From the NCBI GenBank assembly GCA_031397815.1, contig JANNMJ010000213.1, positions 1 through 34,004 of the forward strand: DNA of 34,004 nucleotides, in the 5' to 3' direction. The stretch is from JANNMJ01 sp031397815 (GTDB lineage: Bacteria > Bacteroidota > Bacteroidia > Cytophagales > Hymenobacteraceae). This document shows, piece after piece, positions 8,286 to 16,483 of the stretch. The notes below the pieces were generated by a model. It saw only the letters and a list, made by a program, of their open reading frames with translations. It searched no databases and was not told the origin of the DNA. The position numbers were made by a program, and so were the translations under genes. Position 1 is the first letter of the stretch. Each line of letters starts with the position of its first letter.

Positions 8286-9432
8286 GCGGAATGTTTCTCC
8301 TTTTCGGGCGCGGTTTGCCGTCTCCAGTCTTTTTGTATTGAGCGGTTTCTGCTTCGCCACCTGGGCCGCGCGGATTCCGGATATCAAAGTCGCGCTGCAC
8401 CTCACGGAGGGGCAATTGGGGCGGTTACTGCTGGCGCTGCCGGCGGGGTCGGTGGTGGCGCTGCCGCTAGCGGGGTGGCTCACGGATACCGTTGGTGCGC
8501 GGCGCGTGGTGTTGGGCGCGGCGGCGCTGTACGCGCTCACGCTGCCGCTGCTCGGCGGGGCGGGCACGGTGTGGGCGTTGGCGGGCGGACTAATGCTCTT
8601 CGGTTTCGCGGGCGACCTCCTCAATATCGCCATGAACGCCCAAGCGCTCGATGTGCAGGACGCTTACGGCGCCGAGCACCCCATTATCGGCGCCTTCCAC
8701 GGCACCTGGAGCCTGGCGGGGTTCGCGGCGGGGTTAGTCGCGACGGGCTTGGTGGGCTTTAAAATCGAGCCGTTAGCGCACTTTCTGGGCGTGGGAGTGG
8801 CGCTGTTGACGCTCTTGGGCGGCATTGCCACGTCACTGCCCGCGCCCACGGGGCAGCACGGCGCGGGCAGCGGCTTCGTGTTTCAGAAACCCGATGCGGT
8901 GCTGCTGCGCCTCGGCCTCATTGCCCTGTGCGGCCTCATCTGCGAAGGCACGATGTACGATTGGTCAGGCGTGTATTTCCAGCGTGTGGTGGGGGCCGAG
9001 AAAGCGTGGGTTCCGGCCGGTTACGCCGCCTTTTTGGGCACCATGACCGTCGGTCGCTTCCTCGCCGACCGCGTGGCCGGACGCATCGGCACGCCGCGCA
9101 CCCTCCAGCTCAGCGCCGCGCTGATGGTGGCGGGGCTGGCGTTGGCGGTCGCGTTTCCGGCGCTCCCCACGGCGGCGCTCGGCTTTGCGCTGGTGGGGGC
9201 GGGCACGGCCGCCGTCATTCCACTGACCTACGCCGCCGCCGGGCGCACAGGCACGGTATCGCCCGCCGTGGGGATTGCCATTGTCAGCACATTCGGGTTT
9301 TTTGGGTTCCTGAGCGGCCCGCCCGCCATCGGTCTCCTCGCCGAATGGGGCAGCTTGCGGCTCTCGTTCGCCGTGGTGGCCGTGGTGGCGATGGGGGTGG
9401 GTTTGCTGGCGCGAAAGGCGTTCGCCAAATAA
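8284..9432 (+). CDS. MFS transporter (FucP/YbjJ-like)
   Basis: Predicted 382 aa from the ATG at 8284. A longer open frame starts at 8170, but that part lies over the opposite-strand fragment and is not membrane-like. The protein starts FRARFAVSSLFVLSGFCFAT and has about 12 hydrophobic segments, with the cytoplasmic loop motif GWLTDTVGARRVVLG between helices 2 and 3, typical of the major facilitator superfamily. The tail (FFGFLSGPPAIGLLAEWGS) resembles the YbjJ/bypass-of-stop-codon-6 and FucP branch. Substrate unknown. It is followed directly by a GC-rich palindromic element (9441-9613) that may also end transcription. Confidence 0.85.
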   Translation: MRNVSPFRARFAVSSLFVLSGFCFATWAARIPDIKVALHLTEGQLGRLLLALPAGSVVALPLAGWLTDTVGARRVVLGAAALYALTLPLLGGAGTVWALAGGLMLFGFAGDLLNIAMNAQALDVQDAYGAEHPIIGAFHGTWSLAGFAAGLVATGLVGFKIEPLAHFLGVGVALLTLLGGIATSLPAPTGQHGAGSGFVFQKPDAVLLRLGLIALCGLICEGTMYDWSGVYFQRVVGAEKAWVPAGYAAFLGTMTVGRFLADRVAGRIGTPRTLQLSAALMVAGLALAVAFPALPTAALGFALVGAGTAAVIPLTYAAAGRTGTVSPAVGIAIVSTFGFFGFLSGPPAIGLLAEWGSLRLSFAVVAVVAMGVGLLARKAFAK

Positions 9433-9440
9433 ACACTAAC

Positions 9441-9613
9441 AAACTCCCCGCCCCCTTGGGGGAGGGGTGCCCCGAAGGGGCGGGGTGGGGTAGGCGGTTA
9501 CGGCAATGTAGCTGAGCAAACGCGAGATTAGGTTTTCTATGGCGGGCTGTATCTATGTGTCCCCCCACCCCGGCCCTGCGGGCCACCCCTCCCCTCCGGG
9601 GCGGGGAGTTCGT
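9441..9613. repeat. GC-rich palindromic intergenic element
   Basis: Two imperfect inverted arms of about 45-50 bp, 9441-9490 and 9561-9613, both reading AACTCCCCGCCCC... and GGGGTGGGG on opposite strands, enclose about 70 bp. Each arm also folds on itself (CCCCCTTGGGGG on the left). Repeats of this general type are common between genes in Hymenobacter-like genomes. It abuts the 5' end of murF-alr, whose usual N-terminal residues seem to be missing, so insertion may have removed them or moved the start codon. Confidence 0.65.
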
Positions 9614-9680
9614 TTGGTTACTTGATTCCCGTATTCCTGTCCAATCGGCGCCTCGGCGGGGCGCTGTTACATTCGCTCCC

Positions 9681-10427
9681 GTGCAGCTCCTCACCGATTC
9701 CCGCCAAGCCATCGCCGACCCGGCCACTGCGGTCTTCTTCGCCCTGCGCGGCCCCCATCACGACGGCACCCGTTACCTCCCCGACCTCTACGCGCGTGGC
9801 GTGCGGCACTTCGTGGTGGCTGAAAACGCGGTTTTTGCTGACGAAAACCCCTTCCCCGGCGCCCGCCTCGACCGCGTACCCGACCCACTCGCGGCTCTGC
9901 AAGCCCTTGCCGCTGCGCACCGCGCCGCCCTCCCGAACCTGCCGGTACTGGCGATAACGGGGTCGAACGGGAAAACCATCGTCAAGGAGTGGATTACGCA
10001 ATTGCTGGGGCCGGATGAGCGCGTCGGGCGTTCGCCGAAGAGCTGGAACTCGCAGCTTGGCGTGCCGCTGAGCGTTTGGGGGTTGAACGACCAGCACACG
10101 CTCGGCATCATCGAAGCGGGGATTTCGGAACCCGGCGAGATGGCGCGGTTGGCGGCCGTCATCCAGCCCACGCTTGGGCTGTTCACCAACCTCGGTCCGG
10201 CGCACGCCGAAGGGTTTGCTTCCGAAGAAGCGAAGCTGAACGAAAAGCTCCGCCTCTTCACAAACCACTTCACCGACCACGGCGGCGTGCAGCGCCTGTA
10301 TTACTGCGCCGACCAGCCGCTCGTTCACGCCGCCGTCGGGGCGCTTGGGCTGCCCGGTTTCGCGTGGGCGTTCCATCAGCCCGACGCCGTGGTGCAGGTG
10401 GCGCGGGTGAATTTTCCTTCGGAATAA
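9681..10427 (+). CDS. murF: UDP-N-acetylmuramoyl-tripeptide--D-Ala-D-Ala ligase, N-terminal part of interrupted MurF-Alr fusion
   Basis: From a GTG at 9681 the protein is 248 aa; an ATG at 9555 in the same frame lies inside the palindromic repeat and would add 42 doubtful residues. It begins QLLTDSRQ, normally about 25-30 residues into a MurF-Alr fusion, so the 5' end may be damaged. It contains the Mur N-terminal domain (FFALRGPHHDG, LYARGVRHFVV), the ATP-binding P-loop GSNGKT (residues 94-99) and SPKSWNSQLGVPLSVW. MurF adds D-Ala-D-Ala to the UDP-MurNAc-tripeptide in the cytoplasm. The frame stops at TAA 10425 in the middle of the central domain; the same reading frame resumes at 10491. The C-terminal ligase domain is therefore in the next ORF. 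Confidence 0.75.
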   Translation: MQLLTDSRQAIADPATAVFFALRGPHHDGTRYLPDLYARGVRHFVVAENAVFADENPFPGARLDRVPDPLAALQALAAAHRAALPNLPVLAITGSNGKTIVKEWITQLLGPDERVGRSPKSWNSQLGVPLSVWGLNDQHTLGIIEAGISEPGEMARLAAVIQPTLGLFTNLGPAHAEGFASEEAKLNEKLRLFTNHFTDHGGVQRLYYCADQPLVHAAVGALGLPGFAWAFHQPDAVVQVARVNFPSE

Positions 10428-10490
10428 TAAAACCCAACCTCCCCCCTCGCCTCCCCCTCGCCTTGGGAGTGGGGGCGGGGGGGTGAGGAA
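10425..10490 (+). mobile_element. 66-nt GC-rich hairpin insert inside murF-alr
   Basis: A 66-nt block (22 codons exactly) interrupts the fusion gene between GAA (10422-10424) and ACG (10491). It starts with TAA TAA and ends with a second GAA (10488-10490), so the flanks look like a short duplication (GGAA on both sides). The centre is a strong hairpin: arms 10438-10458 and 10468-10488, 21 nt each, mostly C on the left and G on the right with a few mismatches and G-U pairs, and a 9-nt loop. It resembles the GC-rich intergenic palindromes elsewhere in the window but sits inside a coding region. Removing it restores the continuous residues NFPSE-TWLQVTYAGQ. Confidence 0.7.
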
Positions 10491-10649
10491 ACGTGGCTCC
10501 AAGTCACCTACGCCGGTCAATCCGCCCCGCTCCGCCTCCCCTTCCCCGACGCCGCTTCCATCGAGAACGCCCTGCATGGCGTCTGTTTCCTGCTCGGCCA
10601 CGGCATTCCGCTGACCGACATTCAGCGGCGCCTCGACCGCCTTCACCCC

Positions 10650-12179
10650 GTGGCGATGCGGTTGGAGCGGCGAGATGGACTCAACGGCTGCTACCTCCTC
10701 GACGATTCGTATTCCCTCGACCTCGCGGCGCTGCAAATCGCGCTTGCGCAGCTTCAGCGCCAACCGCGCCCCGGTGGCCGCACGCTGATTCTGAGCGATG
10801 TGCCGCCCGGCGCCCTGCCGCCGTCGGAGCTGTACCCGCGCGTGGCGGCGCTAATTCGGGCGCACGGCGTGCAGCGCCTCATCGGCATCGGCCCCGAGCT
10901 GACCGCCCACGCCGAACTTTTCGAGCGGGCGGCGCCGAATCGGGCGTTTTTTCTTTCCACCGAAGATTTCCTGCGCGACCTCTCCCCCGCCGCCTTCCGC
11001 GATGAAACCATCCTCGTGAAGGGGGCGCGGGCGTTTGGGCTGGAGCGCGTCGTGGCGGCGCTCAGTCCGCGGGTTCACGGCACCGTGCTCGATGTGAACC
11101 TCGATGCGCTCGTCCAGAATCTCAATTTTTTCCGCGCCCGGCTGCGGCCCGCCACCAAGCTTTTGGTGATGGTGAAGGCGCTGGCGTACGGCGCCGGTTC
11201 CTACGAAGTCGCCTCCCTCCTCGAATTCCACCGCGCCGATTACCTCGGCGTTGCGTTCGCTGATGAAGGCGCCCGCCTCCGCGAAGCCGGGATTCGCCTG
11301 CCGATTCTCGTCCTCAACCCTTCGCCCGACGCGTTCCCCCTCTGCCTCACCCATCACCTCGAACCGGAAGTATATTCCGCCGATCAGCTCCGCGAGCTGC
11401 TCGCGTTTTGGCCTTCCGACCAGCCCATCCCCGTCCACCTCAAGCTCGATACGGGGATGCGGCGCCTCGGCTTCGCCCCGGAAGACCTCCCCGACCTCCT
11501 CGCGCGGCTCCACGAGCACGCCGCGCGCCTGCAAGTAAAAAGCATCTTCAGCCACCTCGCCGCCGCCGACGACGCCCGCCACGACGCGTTCACGCAGCAG
11601 CAGCTCATCACGTTCAACGCGCTTTACGAACCGATTACGGCGGCACTCGGCTACCGGCCGATGCGCCATATTCTCAACTCGGCGGGCATCACCCGGTTCC
11701 CGGATGCGCAATTTGAGATGGTGCGGCTCGGCATCGGCCTTTACGGCGTGGATGCTACGGATACGCTTGCGGCCGACGCGCTGCGGCCCGTCAGCACCCT
11801 GCGCACGACGATCTCGCAGGTAAAAAATCTCCCCCCAGATACTACCGTCGGCTACGGCCGCCACGGTACTGCGTCGGACCAGCCGCGCCGGATTGCCACC
11901 CTCGCCATCGGTTATGCCGATGGGTACGACCGGCGGTTTTCGCGCGGGGTCGGCGAAGTGGTTATCCGGGGGCACCGGGCGCCCGTCGTCGGCAACGTTT
12001 GTATGGATATGACGATGGTCGACGTCACGGGCATCCCCGATGCCCGCGCCGGGGACACGGCGGAAGTCTTCGGCCCAAGCCTCCCGCTGACCGATTTGGC
12101 GGCGCGCATCGGCACCATCGCCTACGAGCTACTCACCAACGTGAGCGACCGCGTCCGCCGGGTTTTCTTTTCGGAATAA
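10650..12179 (+). CDS. alr: MurF C-terminal domain plus alanine racemase (second half of interrupted MurF-Alr)
   Basis: The coding frame resumes at 10491, but the first usable start is a GTG at 10650, giving 509 aa. Residues 1-140 are the C-terminal domain of MurF (MRLERRDGLNGCYLLDDSYS). From about residue 145 a complete fold-type III alanine racemase follows: PLP-binding lysine K176 in MVKALAYGAGS, HLKLDTGMRRLGF, SHLAAAD, the catalytic tyrosine region GYADGY (421-426) and CMDMTMVDVT. Alr converts L-Ala to D-Ala for peptidoglycan. The racemase part looks fully functional; the ligase part can work only if the insert is bypassed, the pieces associate, or another murF exists. Confidence 0.8.
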   Translation: MAMRLERRDGLNGCYLLDDSYSLDLAALQIALAQLQRQPRPGGRTLILSDVPPGALPPSELYPRVAALIRAHGVQRLIGIGPELTAHAELFERAAPNRAFFLSTEDFLRDLSPAAFRDETILVKGARAFGLERVVAALSPRVHGTVLDVNLDALVQNLNFFRARLRPATKLLVMVKALAYGAGSYEVASLLEFHRADYLGVAFADEGARLREAGIRLPILVLNPSPDAFPLCLTHHLEPEVYSADQLRELLAFWPSDQPIPVHLKLDTGMRRLGFAPEDLPDLLARLHEHAARLQVKSIFSHLAAADDARHDAFTQQQLITFNALYEPITAALGYRPMRHILNSAGITRFPDAQFEMVRLGIGLYGVDATDTLAADALRPVSTLRTTISQVKNLPPDTTVGYGRHGTASDQPRRIATLAIGYADGYDRRFSRGVGEVVIRGHRAPVVGNVCMDMTMVDVTGIPDARAGDTAEVFGPSLPLTDLAARIGTIAYELLTNVSDRVRRVFFSE

Positions 12180-12213
12180 AAATAATTGGCGCTGCCGAAG
12201 CCGCCGCTTACGC

Positions 12214-12429
12214 CTATCGCGCCGCCGCGCGCAGAATCGCGTCGGTGGTGCGGGCGGACGGTTGCAGCAGCGCGCCGTCGAGGGCGTGGCGCAGGTGCAG
12301 CATCTCGGCGCACTCGGCGGCTAGCTCGGGGTCGTGCCGCAGCGCGGCTTCCAGCTCGCGCCGCGACGCCGTCGGCAGCTCATCGTACACATAGCGGATC
12401 AGCATTTCCTGGGTAAAGAGTTGGGTCAT
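12214..12429 (-). CDS. small protein overlapping sigma factor gene (possible anti-sigma-like partner)
   Basis: Predicted 71 aa, ATG at 12429, starting MTQLFTQEMLIRYVYDELPT and then a charged helical stretch (SRRELEAALRHDPELAAECAEMLHLRHALDGAL). It overlaps the 3' end of the upstream ECF sigma gene by 50 bp in a different frame, so translation is probably coupled. It has the helical opening (YVYDELP, then ELEAAL..DPELA..CAE) seen in the N-terminal domains of anti-sigma factors, but it has a single Cys and lacks the zinc-binding H-x3-C-x2-C motif and any membrane segment. The role as a sigma regulator is inference from context. Confidence 0.6.
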   Translation of the reverse strand: MTQLFTQEMLIRYVYDELPTASRRELEAALRHDPELAAECAEMLHLRHALDGALLQPSARTTDAILRAAAR

Positions 12430-13168
12430 CGGAGTCGGGCGAGTAAAAAGTATCGGACAAATCAGCTGCCCGTCGCAACGGGTCAGCCACGGTGTTGGTT
12501 ACAAACGAGCTACCCCCGAGAATTATTGCCAGGAGCATCGAAGCGCCCGTGGTAGCCGACGGCAGCATCCGCCGCCGCAGGTTCAGGAGCGCATACCGCA
12601 TCCGGCCGAGGGCGGTGTTGACGGAAACGCCGGTCGCGTCGGCGATTTCCTGAAACGTCATATCGCCGTAGTGGCGCATCAGCAGGACCTGCCGCTGGGC
12701 GGCGGGCAATTCCTGAATGAGCTGCCGAAGCTGCTCGTGGCCTTCCTCCCGAATCGCCACGCTCTCCGGCGACGGCGCCGTGGAATCGGCGAGGTAAGAC
12801 GGGTGAATCGGCAGGGAAGCGCCGGGCCGGTCGGCGGGCGCGTCGAGCGAGACCGTAGCGGCGCGCTTGCGGCGCCGGGTGGCATCAATGGCGAGGTTGT
12901 GCGCAATGCGGCAAACCCACGGGCCGAACTTGCCTTCATCGGCGTAACGCCCGGCGCGCAGCACAGCTACGGCTTTGATGAAGGTGTCCTGGGTGAGGTC
13001 TTCGGCGACGGCACGGTCGCGCACGATGAGGAGCAGCGTGCTGAAAACGCGGCTTTGGTGCCGGCTGAGCAGCAGAGAAAAGGCGTGGTCGTCGCCGGCT
13101 ACATATTGGGCCACCAAGGTGGCATCATCAGCGGCTGGGGACGCGGCGGGCGCGGGTGAGAAGTTCAT
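12380..13168 (-). CDS. ECF-type RNA polymerase sigma factor with C-terminal hydrophobic tail
   Basis: Predicted 262 aa, ATG at 13168. Region 2 spans about residues 25-95 (SRHQSRVFSTLLLIVRDRAV, AEDLTQDTFIKAV, then WVCRIAHNLAIDATRRRKR); region 4 spans about 148-200 (LPAAQRQVLLMRHYGDMTFQ, EIADATGVSVNTALGRMRYA). It directs RNA polymerase core to a specific promoter set. Unlike most ECF sigma factors, which stop near the end of region 4, it carries about 62 extra residues with a hydrophobic stretch (209-223) and an acidic Asp/Ser-rich end. The tail overlaps the next gene. It could be a real sensory or membrane-contacting tail or the result of a lost stop codon or frameshift. Target genes are unknown. 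Confidence 0.85.
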   Translation of the reverse strand: MNFSPAPAASPAADDATLVAQYVAGDDHAFSLLLSRHQSRVFSTLLLIVRDRAVAEDLTQDTFIKAVAVLRAGRYADEGKFGPWVCRIAHNLAIDATRRRKRAATVSLDAPADRPGASLPIHPSYLADSTAPSPESVAIREEGHEQLRQLIQELPAAQRQVLLMRHYGDMTFQEIADATGVSVNTALGRMRYALLNLRRRMLPSATTGASMLLAIILGGSSFVTNTVADPLRRAADLSDTFYSPDSDDPTLYPGNADPLCVR

Positions 13169-13437
13169 ACGTCAGCAGAAGGGGGGGTGTGAAACGTAGA
13201 ACTTTACTGCATAGAATGCGGGGCCGGCGCGGGTTTTTCAGGTCAGTGGATGCGGGGGTGGCGCAATACGCCAGATTGGTTCAGCGTTAACGCTCGCCCC
13301 GGGAACTTATTGTGTGGCGCGGAAAAAAAATTTCTGCGCCCTTATCGAAGGAAGAAATCGACGGAAAATGACGGCGCAACAATCACGCCGCCGGGGAATT
13401 TTTCAGGGCAGATTGCAGGCGAGATTTCGGGCGACTC

Positions 13438-13836
13438 TCATTGCGTGAGCAGCCACGCAATGGCGCCGTTGGGTTCGGCGAATACCCGCACCCGCAGCAG
13501 GCTGCCGAAGTCGAGGGACGGACCGGACGAGTTAGCCGCGAAGTTGGCTAATACCTGCATCGGCACGGCGTAGGCGAGCGAGAGCGCGGTGGCGCGGTCG
13601 GCGAGTAGGGAAGCGTAGCCTTCGGTGGCTACCCAGCGGGCATCTTCGGGGTCGATGACGGCGCGCTCGCGGGTATCGAAGAGCACGCGGCTGGCTTCGG
13701 TGCGCGTCAGTAGGGCGGCTACGCCTTCGTAGACTTCGCGGAGGCGCTGCCGCGTACAGGTGCCCACCCAGCGCACAGCCACGAGGTGTTGCGACGGACG
13801 GTATTCAATCGTGAGCTGGTCAGTGGCGGACGACAC
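13438..13836 (-). CDS. SpoIIAA/STAS-like small protein
   Basis: Predicted 132 aa with a GTG start at 13836; I see no in-frame ATG at the right place. The alternating pattern (LTIEYRPSQHLVAVRWVGTC, LREVYEGVAALL, SRVLFDTRERAVIDPEDARW, FGSLLRVRVFAEPNGAIAWL) matches the beta-alpha fold of SpoIIAA-like/STAS-related proteins, which in Bacteroidota are often single-domain and of unknown role. There is no signal peptide or membrane segment, so it is cytoplasmic. It faces away from the MFS gene at 13968, which leaves about 130 bp for both promoters. Confidence 0.55.
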   Translation of the reverse strand: MSSATDQLTIEYRPSQHLVAVRWVGTCTRQRLREVYEGVAALLTRTEASRVLFDTRERAVIDPEDARWVATEGYASLLADRATALSLAYAVPMQVLANFAANSSGPSLDFGSLLRVRVFAEPNGAIAWLLTQ

Positions 13837-13967
13837 GCAGGAAGGAGGAGAAGGAGCGCAAGAGCGCAGACGTAATCGAAAGGTAGCAACTTCGCCGCGT
13901 CAGTTGCGTCTATTGTCCCTTCCGATGCTCCGTAAGGGCTTCCGGACGCCCTGCCTTCTACCTGCTG

Positions 13968-15257
13968 ATGCCCCCTACCGACCGCCCCCCGCACGACCCC
14001 TACGCCGCGCTCCGTCTGCCTGAGTTCCGTGCCTACATTCTCGCTCGTTTCTCGCTCACGCTGGCTTTGCAGATGCAGAGCACCGTGGTGGGCTGGCAGG
14101 TGTACCAGATTACGCACGACAAGCTCGCGCTCGGTCTGATTGGGCTGGCCGAGGCGGTGCCGTCCATCACGGTTGCGCTCATCGCGGGGCACGTCGCCGA
14201 TTCGGTGCCCCGGCGGCGCATCGTGCGTATTGCCACGTTTGCCTTCGCCGTTTGCACGGCCCTGCTGTGGAGCTTCGTGCTGCCGAGCGCCTCGAACGCG
14301 GCCATCGACATCCATAACCCGCTCGGCGCGCTGCTCACGCGGTACGGCGCGACGCCGATTTACGCCGTCATCTTCCTGAGCGGACTGGCGCGGGGGTTCA
14401 TTTCCCCGGCGCTGTTCTCGTTTATGCCGCAGCTCATCCCCGACCGCGCCATCCTGCCGAACGCCATCACCTGGAGCAGCACCACGTGGCAAACCGCTTC
14501 CATCGCCGGACCGGCGCTCGGCGGCGTATTGGTCGGGTTCACGGGCCTGCCGGTGGCCTACGGGGTTGATTTGGCCCTGACGATTTTCTCGCTGGTGGTG
14601 CTGAGCGTGGCGGTGCGTCCGCGCGCCCTGCCGCCGCGCGTCGGGGAGCGGTTGCCGCTGAGTGAGAGCCTCACGAGCGGGCTGCGTTTTGTGTTCGGGA
14701 ATCAGCTGATTCTCGGCTCCATCTCGCTCGATTTGTTTGCCGTGCTGTTCGGCGGGGCCGTGGCGCTCCTGCCGGTGTACGCGGAGGATATTCTGCACGT
14801 CGGGCCGCAGGGGCTGGGCATTTTGCGGGCGGCGCCGAGCGTGGGGTCGGTGCTGATGCTGGCGCTGCTCAACTACGTGCCGGTTCGGCGTGACGCCGGA
14901 AAAAAGCTATTGGCGGCCGTCGCGGGCTTCGGTTTGGCGACCATCGGCTTCGCGTATTCCACGTATTTTCTACTCTCGGTGGCGCTGCTTTTCGCCACCG
15001 GGGCGTTCGATGCCGTCTCGGTCATCCTGCGCTCGAACTTGCTCCACCTGCACACCCCCGAAGACATTAAAGGGCGCGTTTCGGCGGTCAACAGCATCTT
15101 CATCGGCTCATCCAACGAAATCGGCGCCTTCGAGAGCGGCTTAGCTGCCAAGCTCCTCGGCACGCAAGCCAGCGTCGCCTTCGGCGGCGTGATGACGCTG
15201 CTTGTGGTGGGTATTACGGCGTGGAAGGCGAAGGCGCTGCGGCGGCTGGAGATGTAA
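13968..15257 (+). CDS. MFS transporter (EntS/MFS_3-like)
   Basis: Predicted 429 aa, ATG at 13968. The start (YAALRLPEFRAYILARFSLT) and the first loop (GLIGLAEAVPSITVALIAGH, then VADSVPRRRIV) fit the MFS_3 group of exporters related to enterobactin exporter EntS and multidrug permeases. There are about 12 hydrophobic segments; a central region (RLPLSESLTSGLRFVFGNQL) marks the junction between the two six-helix halves, and GRVSAVNSIFIGSSNEIGAF near the end is typical. It sits in the inner membrane. Substrate cannot be predicted; there is no siderophore gene nearby to suggest one. Confidence 0.87.
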   Translation: MPPTDRPPHDPYAALRLPEFRAYILARFSLTLALQMQSTVVGWQVYQITHDKLALGLIGLAEAVPSITVALIAGHVADSVPRRRIVRIATFAFAVCTALLWSFVLPSASNAAIDIHNPLGALLTRYGATPIYAVIFLSGLARGFISPALFSFMPQLIPDRAILPNAITWSSTTWQTASIAGPALGGVLVGFTGLPVAYGVDLALTIFSLVVLSVAVRPRALPPRVGERLPLSESLTSGLRFVFGNQLILGSISLDLFAVLFGGAVALLPVYAEDILHVGPQGLGILRAAPSVGSVLMLALLNYVPVRRDAGKKLLAAVAGFGLATIGFAYSTYFLLSVALLFATGAFDAVSVILRSNLLHLHTPEDIKGRVSAVNSIFIGSSNEIGAFESGLAAKLLGTQASVAFGGVMTLLVVGITAWKAKALRRLEM

Positions 15258-15271
15258 GGGGACGGCTCCTA

Positions 15272-16438
15272 CTACAACCGCACGCCCACTTTCCACTCCA
15301 CCACATCAGCCGAGCCGCGGTGGGCTTTTAGGTCGATGCAGCCGAAAAGGCGGTCGGTGAAGAGGTATTTTAGGCCGATGCGCTGGTAATAGGGCGTGGC
15401 CGATTTGTAAGGCGCGTAGAGGTACCAGCCGATGTGCCAATCGAACGCGAGGCGACCGAGGAGCAGCTCGTGGCCCGCCACGATGCCGATTTTCTTTACA
15501 TCGACCGTCGGCGATTGCGTGGCGCTCGTGTCCTGCACGCGCTGCTGGAGGAGGGAGCGGTCGTAGAAATAATCCAGCCCGGCGGTGAGGTTGTTTTTGA
15601 TGCTGAGCCGCCGCCCCACCTGCGCGTGAACGCCCTGCACGAGGTAGCGCTTGCGGTCGTAAACGCCCCACTGCCGCCACCCGACGCTCGTCGCCAAATC
15701 CACAAACCACCGCCGCTGCCCCACCGGCAACGGCGCCAAGCGGCGCGGCGCGGGCGCGGGCACCCAGCGGCTCCGGTGCCAGCTCACTCCCACCGACGCC
15801 GTCGGGAGATTGACCCCGAAATTCGGTTTCGCCGTTGCGCCGTTGGAATAGTGCTGCAACGTGACGGCGGCCTCGGCATCCAACGCCTGACTCAGCTTCA
15901 GCGCGTACTCGAATCGGAAGTGAATCGCGGCGTTGAAACGGCTGCTGACGATGGTGTTCTTCCGGTTTTCGGTGATCGAAAAGGGGTTCGAAAAGTAGCC
16001 CATTCCCACGCCGAGGCGGAAATGCACCTGCTGACGCGGCGAGCGGTAGATGTACTTCGTGGCGTACGGACTGACGCTCACGGAGTAGCCGAGGATGGGG
16101 TTGTGATAGTCGTAATACGTGACGGCGATGCCCGTTTTCGGGTAGCGCCACGCCGCGTGCCACGGTTGGCGGCCGGTCGTCTGCCACTCCACGCGCACCT
16201 CGCCGCTCGTCGGGTGCGAGCGGGTCAGATGGTTGATTTTGGCCGTGTGCTCGATGATGAATGAGCCGCGTAGCTCGGCGCCGATGGCCAGTGGCGCCCG
16301 TGCGGGTGCGGCGGCGCTATCGGGTTGCTGCGCCGCCACGCCGCCGGCCGTCAGCAACAGGCTGAGCAGCAAGCCGAGCATCAGACCAAACGGACCCCTA
16401 AAACGCACCTTCCGAAGCAGTAGCAGCACTTTATTCAC
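15272..16438 (-). CDS. acyloxyacyl hydrolase / PagL-like outer-membrane lipid A deacylase family
   Basis: Predicted 388 aa from a GTG at 16438, giving a signal peptide with a basic n-region (RKVRFRG), hydrophobic core (LMLGLLLSLLLTAGG) and a VAAQ cleavage site. The mature protein is rich in aromatic beta-strands of an outer-membrane barrel. LQHYSNGATAKPNFGVN (middle of the protein) matches the PagL-type catalytic H-x-S-N motif with its downstream N-x-G. PagL enzymes remove an acyl chain from lipid A; Bacteroidota homologues are longer than the 180-aa proteobacterial form. The C-terminal part (about residues 230-388) contains further strands. Its 3' end converges closely on the MFS gene (14 bp apart). 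Confidence 0.75.
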   Translation of the reverse strand: MNKVLLLLRKVRFRGPFGLMLGLLLSLLLTAGGVAAQQPDSAAAPARAPLAIGAELRGSFIIEHTAKINHLTRSHPTSGEVRVEWQTTGRQPWHAAWRYPKTGIAVTYYDYHNPILGYSVSVSPYATKYIYRSPRQQVHFRLGVGMGYFSNPFSITENRKNTIVSSRFNAAIHFRFEYALKLSQALDAEAAVTLQHYSNGATAKPNFGVNLPTASVGVSWHRSRWVPAPAPRRLAPLPVGQRRWFVDLATSVGWRQWGVYDRKRYLVQGVHAQVGRRLSIKNNLTAGLDYFYDRSLLQQRVQDTSATQSPTVDVKKIGIVAGHELLLGRLAFDWHIGWYLYAPYKSATPYYQRIGLKYLFTDRLFGCIDLKAHRGSADVVEWKVGVRL

Positions 16439-16483
16439 AATTCACCAGACTCTTCAGAAGCATCAAACGTCTACCGAATACCG

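Noticed and set aside
10493..11005. Open frame of 170 codons overlapping the second part of murF-alr
   Set aside because: Pro/Arg-rich in another frame; the MurF/Alr motifs are in the frame that resumes at 10491.
13317..13339. Hairpin GCGCGGAAA/TTTCTGCGC upstream of the sigma factor gene
   Set aside because: Short, with no T-run, and not placed to end a known transcript; may be chance.
13719..14798. 359-codon minus-strand open frame across the MFS gene
   Set aside because: Arg/Gln/Gly/His-rich, no motif, and the plus strand encodes a clear 12-helix transporter.
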